This document shows, one piece after another, positions 1 through 7,389 of a DNA stretch of 7,389 nt. The stretch is from Gallionellaceae bacterium UBA5126 (GTDB lineage Bacteria > Pseudomonadota > Gammaproteobacteria > Burkholderiales > Gallionellaceae): contig DHYQ01000086.1 of NCBI GenBank assembly GCA_002414205.1, positions 5,648 through 13,036 on the forward strand. Reading direction: 5' to 3'. Numbering within the stretch: the first letter of the stretch is position 1; the number at the start of each line of letters is the position of its first letter. Under the pieces are notes generated by a model. It saw nothing but the letters and a program-made list of their open reading frames with translations, was not told the origin of the DNA and did not search any database. The translations under genes were made by a program, and so were the position numbers.

Positions 1-24
1 CTGCAAGGTCAACGCCGGGGTTAA
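1..24 (+). CDS. C-terminal end of an upstream gene, probably exbB (partial)
   Basis: Frame 1 reads LQGQRRG and then a TAA stop at 22-24, one base before the exbD start codon. ExbB/TolQ/MotA-type proton channel subunits are normally encoded directly upstream of ExbD, and a one-base gap suggests translational coupling. The seven visible residues are not diagnostic, so the identity rests only on position. The gene begins outside the window. Confidence 0.45.
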   Translation: MQGQRRG

Positions 25-25
25 C

Positions 26-445
26 ATGAATTTCCGCCGAGGCCAAAAACGGGAAGAGCCGGAAATCAATCTGATTCCCATGATCGACGTGCTGCTGGTC
101 ATCCTGATTTTTCTGATGGTCACCACCAGCTACGCCAAGTTCTCCGAGCTGCAAATCAACCTGCCGCAAGCGGGCGCGGACAGCAACGCCAACAGCTTCA
201 AGCCGATCAATGTATCGGTGGATGCGGCGCAGCATTACGCGGTGAATGAGCACGGCCTGGCCGTCCCCAGCATCGCCGCCCTGTCTGCGGCGCTGAAGGA
301 AGCCGCCGGCGGGCAAGCCGACCCGACCATTGTCATCAACGCCGACGCCCGCGCTACGCACCAGTCGGTGATCGACATCATGGAAGCGGCGCGTCTGGCG
401 GGCTATAGCCGCATCACCTTCACGACCCAGAATCCCGCTGAATAG
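26..445 (+). CDS. exbD: ExbD/TolR family biopolymer transport protein
   Basis: This is an inner-membrane subunit of a proton-driven motor. With ExbB it energises TonB for uptake through outer-membrane receptors. The 139 residues have the family layout: a short basic cytoplasmic N-terminus (FRRGQKR), one membrane helix at about 17-34 (NLIPMIDVLLVILIFLMV) with the conserved pore aspartate at D21, and a periplasmic domain to the end. The length is normal. The start follows the previous stop by one base, with a GGGG stretch at 17-20 as a ribosome binding site. TolR is the close alternative, but no tolA, tolB or pal is visible and linkage to lpxK is usual for ExbD in betaproteobacteria. The stop codon lies in the foot of a GC hairpin that precedes lpxK. 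Confidence 0.9.
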   Translation: MNFRRGQKREEPEINLIPMIDVLLVILIFLMVTTSYAKFSELQINLPQAGADSNANSFKPINVSVDAAQHYAVNEHGLAVPSIAALSAALKEAAGGQADPTIVINADARATHQSVIDIMEAARLAGYSRITFTTQNPAE

Positions 446-462
446 CCGGGCCACTGCCCGGC
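445..462 (+). promoter_or_regulatory. GC-rich stem-loop between exbD and lpxK
   Basis: A perfect 7-bp inverted repeat, GCCGGGC (445-451) and GCCCGGC (456-462), encloses the four-base loop CACT. Its left foot starts at the last base of the exbD stop codon and its right foot ends seven bases before the lpxK ATG. No T-run follows, so it is not an intrinsic terminator. It could tune lpxK translation or processing between the genes; that role is inference. Confidence 0.5.
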
Positions 463-469
463 ATGCTCC

Positions 470-1477
470 ATGTCCCATTTCCCTGATTTCTGGCTACAGC
501 GCCGCTGGCAAAGTGGACTGCTGTGGCCCGTCAGCCTGTTATTCGGCCTGCTGGCAGCGGCACGCCGGGCGGGTTATCGGCTGGGCTGGCTGACTTCGAT
601 ACGCTTGCCCATTCCCGTCGTGGTAGTGGGCAATATCAGCGTGGGCGGCACCGGCAAAACGCCGTTAACGCTGGCGCTGGCGGCGGCGCTGCGTGAGGCT
701 GGCTGGCGGCCACTGATCGTCAGCCGGGGCTATGGCGGATCGGCACAAACGCCACGAGTTGTCGGCCCGGACAGCGCGCCCGCCGAGGTGGGTGACGAGC
801 CGCTGCTGATGGCGCGGCGCGGTCTGTGCCCGGTGTGGATAGGCCGCGATCGCGCCGAAGCGGCCCGACTGGGGCTGGCGGCGCAGCCGGAGTGCAATGT
901 CGTGCTGTGCGACGATGGCTTGCAGCATTACCGTTTGCAGCGTGGGGCGGAAATCGCCGTGCTGGATGGCGCACGCGGCCTGGGCAATGGCTGGCTGCTG
1001 CCTGCCGGGATGTTGCGCGAACCGGCCAGCCGCTTGCGCAGTGTGACGGCAGTGGTGGTGAATGGCGCGCAGGGCGATGTGCGAATGAATTTGCACCTAC
1101 GGACGTTTGGCATGCAGCTTGCCGGGGGTACCTTCGTTAACCTACGCCAGCCACAGCGCACGGCCCAAGCCGCCGACTTTGCCGCTAAAACCGTGCACGC
1201 CGTGGCAGGCATTGGCAACCCGGCGCGCTACTTTACCCATCTGCGCCAACTCGGCCTGAGCGTCGTCGAACATTCCTTTCCCGATCACCATCCCTACCGC
1301 GCCGCCGATTTTGCCTTTGCCGGGCCGGACGATGTGCTACTCCTGACCGAAAAAGATGCGGTAAAATGCGCCGCCTTTGCGGACGAGCGCTTCTGGCTGT
1401 TGCGTGTCGAGGCCCAACTCGACCCCGCCCTAATCCCACTTTTACTTCGGACACTGCATGGATCCCAAACTGCTTGA
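470..1477 (+). CDS. lpxK: Tetraacyldisaccharide 4'-kinase (lipid A biosynthesis)
   Basis: LpxK uses ATP to phosphorylate the 4' position of the lipid A disaccharide, giving lipid IVA at the cytoplasmic face of the inner membrane. The 335 residues match the usual length. A hydrophobic N-terminal anchor lies at about 16-30. The family's P-loop follows within [14 protein letters not shown] (Walker A at 59-64, K63 and T64). Further family motifs are SRGYGG (85-90), [10 protein letters not shown] (108-117) and CDDGLQH (147-153), which carries the conserved acidic pair. The start fits the family N-terminus, but there is no good Shine-Dalgarno sequence before it. An out-of-frame ATG at 463 opens a seven-codon reading frame ending at 486, and a hairpin sits just upstream. 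The 3' end overlaps the next gene by 20 bases. Its product meets the kdsB product at the Kdo transfer step. Confidence 0.97.
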   Translation: MSHFPDFWLQRRWQSGLLWPVSLLFGLLAAARRAGYRLGWLTSIRLPIPVVVVGNISVGGTGKTPLTLALAAALREAGWRPLIVSRGYGGSAQTPRVVGPDSAPAEVGDEPLLMARRGLCPVWIGRDRAEAARLGLAAQPECNVVLCDDGLQHYRLQRGAEIAVLDGARGLGNGWLLPAGMLREPASRLRSVTAVVVNGAQGDVRMNLHLRTFGMQLAGGTFVNLRQPQRTAQAADFAAKTVHAVAGIGNPARYFTHLRQLGLSVVEHSFPDHHPYRAADFAFAGPDDVLLLTEKDAVKCAAFADERFWLLRVEAQLDPALIPLLLRTLHGSQTA

Positions 1478-1639
1478 AATTCTGGTCTGCCCGCTGTGCA
1501 AAGCGCCGCTGCGCTACCAAAAATCCGCCCAGGAACTGGTCTGCAAGGCCGACCGGCTGGCCTTTCGCGTCGATGACGGCATTCCGGTGATGCTGGTGGA
1601 GGAAGCGCGCCAACTGACGCCCGAAGAAGCCGAGGCGCT

Positions 1640-1643
<4 letters not shown>
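1458..1643 (+). CDS. Trm112-like small zinc-binding protein (YcaR type)
   Basis: This 61-residue protein has the bacterial Trm112/YcaR signature: [14 protein letters not shown] at the N-terminus with C11 and C14, a third cysteine at C29 (ELVCK), then the conserved DGIPVML stretch (39-45). In eukaryotes and archaea Trm112 activates several methyltransferases. The role of the short bacterial form is not settled, so no reaction is assigned. It lies between lpxK and kdsB, its usual place in proteobacteria. The start codon is inside the 3' end of lpxK (20-base overlap) and the stop overlaps the kdsB start (GTGA), so translation of all three genes is probably coupled. Only three cysteines are visible, as is usual for this short form. 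Confidence 0.92.
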
Positions 1644-3161
<1,518 letters not shown>

Positions 3162-3183
3162 AGGCAAGCGCAAGCGACACGAC

Positions 3184-3209
3184 AAAGGGCACGGCGACGT
3201 GCCCTTTTT
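3184..3209 (+). terminator. Rho-independent terminator after adk
   Basis: A perfect 10-bp stem, AAAGGGCACG (3184-3193) and CGTGCCCTTT (3198-3207), closes on a GCGA tetraloop of the stable GNRA type. Five Ts at 3205-3209 complete a classic intrinsic terminator 22 bases after the adk stop. It ends the exbD-to-adk operon. Confidence 0.95.
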
Positions 3210-3341
3210 ATTACCTTGGCCAATTTTGACTAACTTGGATTCAGTTTCTCATTAGCAATCACAAAACGAGTGAGTTATCCGACGGTAAAAAATTCTGTGA
3301 ATTCCGTTATCTTGCGTGGCACATAAAGTGATAGAGCCGCA

Positions 3342-3368
3342 GCCCAGATTAGCGCAGCGTAATCGGGC
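3342..3368 (+). repeat. Palindromic REP-like unit 1
   Basis: GCCC (3342-3345) and GATTA (3347-3351) can pair with TAATC (3360-3364) and GGGC (3365-3368) around an eight-base centre, with one bulged A at 3346. The core GATTAGCGCAGCGTAATC resembles dispersed intergenic palindromes found in many proteobacteria. It lies between convergent genes, a typical REP location. Membership of a genomic family cannot be shown from one window. Confidence 0.55.
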
Positions 3369-3395
3369 ATTTCACCACGCCATCCAAGTCTGTCC

Positions 3396-3425
3396 GTGTG
3401 GTGACGCTACGCTAACCGCACCTAC
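3396..3425 (-). repeat. Palindromic REP-like unit 2, opposite orientation
   Basis: On the minus strand this unit begins with GTAG (3425-3422), the typical head of REP elements. A stem follows: GTGCGGT (3421-3415) pairs with ACCACAC (3402-3396) with one G-U pair. Its core GGTTAGCGTAGCGTCACC matches the plus-strand core of unit 1 at about 14 of 18 positions. The two units therefore form an inverted pair separated by about 27 bases, as in a REPIN. Confidence 0.55.
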
Positions 3426-3461
3426 TCCCGGCAAAATCAACCTCATCCCCGGCACCCCGCC

Positions 3462-3866
3462 TTAATGCACCTGCCCCACGTTGATGCTGGCTTCGATGCG
3501 CTGCAAGGTGCGGGTCAAAATGTGCCATAACTTTTTGGTCGAGCGCACGACATGGAAGTAGGCGAATTCCACGGCGTAACCGGCTTTTTCTTTCCAGCCT
3601 GCCTGTTCTGGATAGGGGCGATTAAAACGTCCGGCAGGTTCGGTCTTGGTCTGCACGGCCATTTGTGTAGGCGCACTGCCCGCAGCGGGCACATCGCCCA
3701 TTTGCCGCTCGATTTCAGCATCGGTGTCGTGCGCGTAATTGTTGTATTGCACCGTCGCATCCAGCGAGCTATCGAAGGCATCCGAGGCCATGACAATAAA
3801 CAAGACCACGAAAATGATGGAGAACCAGTGACTGCTGGGTTTGGCGTTGTGGTGGATGGATTTCAT
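3462..3866 (-). CDS. Unrecognised single-pass membrane-anchored protein (134 aa)
   Basis: I do not recognise the family. The ATG at 3866 is chosen because AGGGG lies six bases before it; an in-frame start at 3911 would add 15 residues without such a site. The N-terminus has a short basic segment (MKSIHHNAKPSSHW), then one hydrophobic helix at about 14-28 (WFSIIFVVLFIVMAS), which acts as an anchor or uncleaved signal. By the positive-inside rule the rest, from about residue 30, faces the periplasm. Residues 31-90 are polar and proline- and alanine-rich and probably flexible. Residues 95-131 look like an amphipathic, basic helix (FHVVRSTKKLWHILTRTLQR). There are no cysteines and no catalytic motif. 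A strong sigma-54 promoter candidate lies about 85 bases upstream, so expression is probably conditional. The opposite strand is also open over part of this stretch but lacks such signals. Confidence 0.72.
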   Translation of the reverse strand: MKSIHHNAKPSSHWFSIIFVVLFIVMASDAFDSSLDATVQYNNYAHDTDAEIERQMGDVPAAGSAPTQMAVQTKTEPAGRFNRPYPEQAGWKEKAGYAVEFAYFHVVRSTKKLWHILTRTLQRIEASINVGQVH

Positions 3867-4193
3867 TTTGTGCCCCTTGCTGTAATATTTTAATAAAAAC
3901 AATAAAATCAATAACTTAAAACTTTAAATCGCCAAGTGTATTGCCTGTTATTTGTATTTAAAGCAATCTACATGCCAGCTTAAAAATGTGCCCAAATTGG
4001 GAAAAATTGTGTCAATATTTTTTCAGGCAGCGGAAATAACGGGACTGCAATCAACCTTTTTGGTCAGGCTACAAAAGCGGACAGAATGCAGCCCATGACG
4101 CAAACGCCACCAAAGCGACCAAAATGGGCATAACGTGCCTGTCACGACCGGCCATTTGCCATCCCATTGAAGTTCCATCCCCCAGGAGATCTT
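3867..4193. other. Divergent regulatory region with inverted repeats
   Basis: The part from about 3880 to 4025 is clearly richer in A and T than the rest of the window. It holds the sigma-54 promoter candidate and two short palindromes upstream of it, CCCAAATTGGG (3991-4001) and ATTG-TGT-CAAT (4007-4017). Further upstream TTTTGGTC (4058-4065) is inverted at GACCAAAA (4117-4124). I see no convincing sigma-70 promoter for the plus-strand gene at 4194. Confidence 0.5.
3951..3977 (-). promoter_or_regulatory. Candidate sigma-54 (RpoN) promoter for the minus-strand gene
   Basis: Read on the minus strand, bases 3977-3962 give TGGCATG-TAGA-TTGCT. The sigma-54 consensus is TGGCACG-N4-TTGCW; only one base differs (C to T) and the spacing is exact. 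The flanking bases (AAGC before, TTTA after) also suit the extended consensus. The predicted transcription start is an A at about 3951, leaving a leader of about 85 bases before the ATG at 3866. Genes of this class need an enhancer-binding activator, none of which is encoded in the window. Confidence 0.7.
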
Positions 4194-4559
4194 ATGTTGC
4201 TCGGTTTACGCACTGCCATTTACCCCGTCGCCGACCTGGCAGCGGCCAAAAACTGGTATGCCGCCTTGCTCGGCATCCCGCCTTACTTCGACCAACCTTT
4301 TTTCGTGGGTTTTTCGGTGGGCGGGTTTGAGTTGGGCTTATTGCCCGGCGGCACCGCCAGCCCGCATGGCTCGCAAGCCTTATGGGGTGTGGAAAATGCC
4401 GAGGCCGCGTTTGCCCGGCTATTGGCGCACGGCGCAACGGCGCTGGAAGCGGTAACGGAGGTTGGCGAAGGCATCAAAGTCGCCGCCGTCCTTGATCCCT
4501 TTGGCAATCGGCTGGGCATTATCGAAAACCCGCATTTCAACCCCGCCGCCGTGCGTTAA
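4194..4559 (+). CDS. VOC family protein (glyoxalase/bleomycin-resistance fold)
   Basis: The 121 residues form a single vicinal-oxygen-chelate module pair. The first beta-alpha unit is LRTAIYPVADLAAAKNWYAALLGIPP (residues 5-30). The second half carries GVENAEAAFARLLAHGATALE, then the typical DPFGNRLGIIENPHF end (101-115). E111 in the last strand is at the usual metal-ligand position, and E46 is another candidate ligand. The histidine that often begins the first strand in glyoxalase I is not seen. Substrates across this superfamily vary widely, so no reaction is assigned. The ATG at 4194 has AGGAG five bases before it; an upstream in-frame TTG at 4167 has no such site. It is followed by 163 bases and then the DUF2339 gene, so the two may or may not be co-transcribed. 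Confidence 0.88.
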   Translation: MLLGLRTAIYPVADLAAAKNWYAALLGIPPYFDQPFFVGFSVGGFELGLLPGGTASPHGSQALWGVENAEAAFARLLAHGATALEAVTEVGEGIKVAAVLDPFGNRLGIIENPHFNPAAVR

Positions 4560-4618
4560 CACCCCACGTGTGGCACTGTCCCAAGCTGTCGCGGCAAGTC
4601 TGGCGCTCAATGCCGCAT

Positions 4619-4647
4619 TTCAGAATTTGCATAAAGCGGTGTATCCT
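4619..4647 (+). promoter_or_regulatory. Weak sigma-70-like promoter candidate before the DUF2339 gene
   Basis: TTCAGA (4619-4624) and TATCCT (4642-4647) are separated by 17 bases and each matches the sigma-70 consensus at four of six positions. It lies in the 163-base gap after the VOC gene. The match is modest and could be chance. No intrinsic terminator was found after the VOC gene. Confidence 0.3.
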
Positions 4648-4722
4648 CGTGCGTAATCTGGTTATTGCAGCACCATCGGCGCAGTCGTATGTGTCAGGAT
4701 TCACAGGAAAGCGAGGCTGAAA

Positions 4723-7389
4723 ATGTGGTTTGTCGGTATGTTGTTCGGCATCTTGGTTGGTTCGATTTTTGGCGGGGATGGTGCCGTTCTGGGTGCCGTT
4801 CTCGGCATCATCGGCACCGTGATCTTCAAACAATGGAAGCAGTTGGATGACGCTGAAAAAATCGATCACGCGGATGAACTCGGCCCGTCGTCCCAAGACG
4901 CCAACGATACGCTGAACGATCCGGCACTGGCGCAACGCATTGCCGCGCTGGAAACGCAAGTGGTGCACCTGAATGCACGCATCAAGCAGTTGGAAAGTCA
5001 TCTGCATCTCCAGCCCCCCGCCAGTGCGCCAGCGGAAACCCGCCCCGCAGCACCATCAACGGACTTTTCCAGCCGCGTTCCGCTCGACGATGCGCTGCAA
5101 ACCTATCGCAATGCCCACACGGAGCCTGACGTCGCCGACCCGGAAGTGACCGCAACGGCCAGCGCGGTTGAACTGGCCGCGACGGCGCAGGCCATGGATG
5201 AGGTTCGTGTTCAACCACTCGATACCGCCGAGGATGGGTCGCTATCCGCCACCCCCATACCCACCGAACTGGCCGACGTCACACCCCATACGGCCACCCG
5301 CGCCCTGCGTGTCGCACAACCTGCGACACAATGGGCAAGCGACACTGAAGCGGATAGCCAGCCTGCGCCAGTCAATCAAGACGGCCCCGCCAGCCCGGAC
5401 GGGGACATTGCCCCGGCTGCGCCCTCCTTCTGGGCCAAGCTGTTGGGCGGCAACATTCTCGCCAAGATCGGCGTGCTGATCTTGTTCTTCGCGGTCGGCT
5501 CTGCGCTGAAGCTGGCGGTGGCGCATGGCCTGTTTCCGATTGAAGTACGGCTGCTGCTGGGCGCGGTGGGGGCGGTGGGCATGACCTTGTTTGGCTGGTC
5601 ACGCGCCCAGACCGAGCAACACCGCATGTTTGGCGTGGTGATGCAGGGCGGTGGTTTCGGCATTTTGTATTTATTGGTGTACTTCATGCTGACGCGCTAC
5701 GGCATGCTCAGTCAGACTTGGGCGTTTATCGGCTTCACCCTGTTGGGCATTTCCTGCACGCTGCTGGCGGCCAAACAGGACAGCCTGTGGCTGGCGGCCT
5801 ACGGCATTTCTGGCGCGTTCCTGTCGCCGGTGCTGGCAGCCAATGACGGCGGCAGTCACATCGTGCTGTTCAGCTATTTCGCCTTGTTGAACGTGTTTGT
5901 GTTTGCCCTGAACTGGTTCAAGGGCTGGCGGCAGATGAACATCATCGGCTTTTTGTTCACCTTGGGCATCGGCATGAGCTGGGCCTTGCAGAGCTATCAA
6001 CCCGCCTACTTGGCCAGCACGGAATTTTTCCTGCTGCTGTTCTTCCTGTTGTATTCGCTGGAGCCAGTGTGCTTCGCGCTGTTCCGCCAGGCCACGGCCA
6101 TGCAGTGGGGCGATGGCTTGCTGCTGTTTGGCACCCCCACCGTGGCGGTGGCTTCGCAAGCGGTGTTGATGCAGCCGTTTCAGTATGGTCAGGCCTGGAG
6201 CGTGTTTGTCATGGGCCTGTACTACCTCGCGCTGTGGGGCTTGCTGTACCGCAAGCAGGATGAGACGCTGAAGTTGTCCGAACGTTGTCATTTAGGCATC
6301 GGCCTGACCTTGCTGACCTACGCCGTGCCACTGGCCTTCGGCGCGCAAATCACCTCGGCCATCTGGACGGTCGAGGGTGCGGCGGTGCTGTGGCTGGGCT
6401 TGCGCCAGGATCGCTATCTGGCACGCTGGACGGGCATGGCCTTGCAAGTGCTGGCAGGCGGGTATTTCATCGAGCATCTGGATCAGCTTGCCCATGCACA
6501 CGCGATTTTCAACGATGTGTATATTGGCAGTTGCATTGTGGCCGTCAGCGGTATGGTCAGCGGGCTGATGCTGCATCGCTGGGAAAAGAAGACCGAGCAA
6601 CTCAGCGCCGATGGCATGCTGGCGTGGGGTATGCTGTGGTTCATGGTGGCGAGTTCTCTGGAAATTGACCGTTTTGTGCTGGCCGACTACCAAAACAGCG
6701 CCTGGCTGGCCTACTTTGCCGCACTGACCTTGGGAATGGCATTCGGCGGTCAACGTTGGGAATGGCCTCTCCTGCGCAACATCACGCTACTGACCTTGGC
6801 GCTGGGCCTGATTGCTTACCAGTCCATCGTGCAACACCAGCATGTCCTGACCGGCGCGCTGACCTTGGTCTATCCCACCGCCGTGGCGTTGCAATACTGG
6901 CTGCTGGCACGCCAGGAGCGCGATGGTTTCAACCAGATGGTGACGCGGGCTGTGCTGTTCTGGGGCTTGAGTGTGCTGGTCTCCAACGAAGTCGGCTGGG
7001 CCATTCAGCACTACCTCGCGCCTGAGCGTGCGCTTTGGTACTGGTTGCCCTTCAGCCTCACCCTGTCTGGCATTGCGCTGTGGCGTGGCATCCGGCAAGA
7101 GGAACAACTGGCCCGTTTGTTGGGCATGGCACTGCAAATGGGGATCAGTGTCTATTTGCTGGCAGGCTATGGCGAACTGTCGCAACCCCCGGCGATTTAC
7201 AACGACTTTTTCCTCGGCGGCATCTTGTTGGCTTTGGCAGCTTGGGTCGCGGCGGGGACGCTGCACCGCAAATCCCCGCAAGAGTGGGAAGGCAATGTGC
7301 AGTTTTATCTGGGGCTGATCTGGCTGATTGACACCGTCTGTCTGGAAATCTTCCATTTTACCGAGGCGCAATATCAGGATGCCGCCTGG
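4723..7389 (+). CDS. DUF2339-type large polytopic membrane protein (3' end beyond window)
   Basis: One frame stays open from the ATG at 4723 to the last base, giving 889 residues with no stop. GAGG at 4713-4716 lies six bases before the ATG. An N-terminal hydrophobic segment with glycine-rich small-residue patterns covers about 1-35. A short coiled coil follows at about 68-96 (QRIAALETQVVHLNARIKQL). A long acidic, alanine- and proline-rich, probably disordered linker reaches to about 236. From WAKLLGGNILAKIGVLILFF (237-256), the motif that made me assign DUF2339, the rest is an almost unbroken series of membrane helices. These proteins are usually about 800-1000 residues with unknown function, so the C-terminus is probably near. 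Residues 555-620 recur without gaps at 785-850 (about 25 of 66 identical by eye), including LAR..GMALQ, AI[FY]ND and LHR. The fold assignment is good; the role is unknown. Confidence 0.88.
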   Translation, partial: MWFVGMLFGILVGSIFGGDGAVLGAVLGIIGTVIFKQWKQLDDAEKIDHADELGPSSQDANDTLNDPALAQRIAALETQVVHLNARIKQLESHLHLQPPASAPAETRPAAPSTDFSSRVPLDDALQTYRNAHTEPDVADPEVTATASAVELAATAQAMDEVRVQPLDTAEDGSLSATPIPTELADVTPHTATRALRVAQPATQWASDTEADSQPAPVNQDGPASPDGDIAPAAPSFWAKLLGGNILAKIGVLILFFAVGSALKLAVAHGLFPIEVRLLLGAVGAVGMTLFGWSRAQTEQHRMFGVVMQGGGFGILYLLVYFMLTRYGMLSQTWAFIGFTLLGISCTLLAAKQDSLWLAAYGISGAFLSPVLAANDGGSHIVLFSYFALLNVFVFALNWFKGWRQMNIIGFLFTLGIGMSWALQSYQPAYLASTEFFLLLFFLLYSLEPVCFALFRQATAMQWGDGLLLFGTPTVAVASQAVLMQPFQYGQAWSVFVMGLYYLALWGLLYRKQDETLKLSERCHLGIGLTLLTYAVPLAFGAQITSAIWTVEGAAVLWLGLRQDRYLARWTGMALQVLAGGYFIEHLDQLAHAHAIFNDVYIGSCIVAVSGMVSGLMLHRWEKKTEQLSADGMLAWGMLWFMVASSLEIDRFVLADYQNSAWLAYFAALTLGMAFGGQRWEWPLLRNITLLTLALGLIAYQSIVQHQHVLTGALTLVYPTAVALQYWLLARQERDGFNQMVTRAVLFWGLSVLVSNEVGWAIQHYLAPERALWYWLPFSLTLSGIALWRGIRQEEQLARLLGMALQMGISVYLLAGYGELSQPPAIYNDFFLGGILLALAAWVAAGTLHRKSPQEWEGNVQFYLGLIWLIDTVCLEIFHFTEAQYQDAAW

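Larger units (their letters stand above)
3208..3461. other. Non-coding spacer between convergent genes
   Basis: Apart from the two palindromic units I see no gene here. A short inverted repeat AATTC-TGT-GAATT (3291-3303) is present but weak. No intrinsic terminator with a T-run follows the stop of the minus-strand gene at 3462; the palindromic units may serve instead to stop transcription or stabilise the 3' end. Confidence 0.5.

Noticed and set aside
3552..3893. Plus-strand open frame opposite the small membrane protein
   Set aside because: No ribosome site or promoter; the minus strand has both, plus a sensible signal-anchor layout.
4010..4015. Perfect TTGACA on the minus strand as a sigma-70 -35 box
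   Set aside because: No acceptable -10 box lies 16-18 bases downstream; the sigma-54 match nearby is much better.
4124..4330. Short plus-strand frame overlapping the VOC gene
   Set aside because: It is out of frame with the clear VOC protein and lacks recognisable features.
4564..4573. CCACGTGTGG palindrome after the VOC stop as a terminator
   Set aside because: The stem is only four base pairs with a two-base loop and there is no T-run.
5671..6753. Several long minus-strand frames rich in Gln and His opposite the DUF2339 gene
   Set aside because: Gln/His/Arg richness is what antisense of Leu- and Ala-rich membrane codons gives; the plus frame is continuous and recognisable.

Overview
The window looks like the chromosome of a betaproteobacterium. 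The main reason is the gene order exbB(end)-exbD-lpxK-Trm112-like-kdsB-adk, an arrangement I know from that class. G+C-rich third codon positions and betaproteobacterial-looking LpxK, KdsB and Adk sequences agree. I cannot name the genus.

Bases 1-3207 hold one tightly packed plus-strand operon. It joins TonB-system energisation (ExbB/ExbD), lipid A 4'-phosphorylation (LpxK), a small Trm112-type zinc protein, CMP-Kdo synthesis (KdsB) and adenylate kinase (Adk). The first five genes overlap or nearly touch. Adk sits 73 bases further on behind its own strong ribosome binding site, and a textbook terminator closes the operon. LpxK and KdsB supply the two substrates (lipid IVA and CMP-Kdo) that a Kdo transferase would combine, so most of the block serves outer-membrane building and energisation.

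Bases 3208-3461 are a non-coding convergent spacer. It carries two related palindromic units in opposite orientation that resemble a REP/REPIN pair. A minus-strand gene (3462-3866) then encodes an unrecognised 134-residue protein with one membrane anchor. Upstream of it is an AT-rich region with a near-perfect sigma-54 (-24/-12) promoter and several inverted repeats that could bind regulators.

From 4194 the plus strand resumes with a small VOC (glyoxalase-fold) protein. A very large polytopic membrane protein of the DUF2339 type starts at 4723 and runs off the right edge after 889 codons. Within it, a stretch of 66 residues recurs without gaps 230 residues later.

I saw no tRNA, rRNA, CRISPR array, transposase or phage gene. 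The most interesting parts are the sigma-54-controlled orphan membrane protein, the REPIN-like pair and the internal duplication in the DUF2339 protein. I found no clear evidence of a wholly new multi-gene system.
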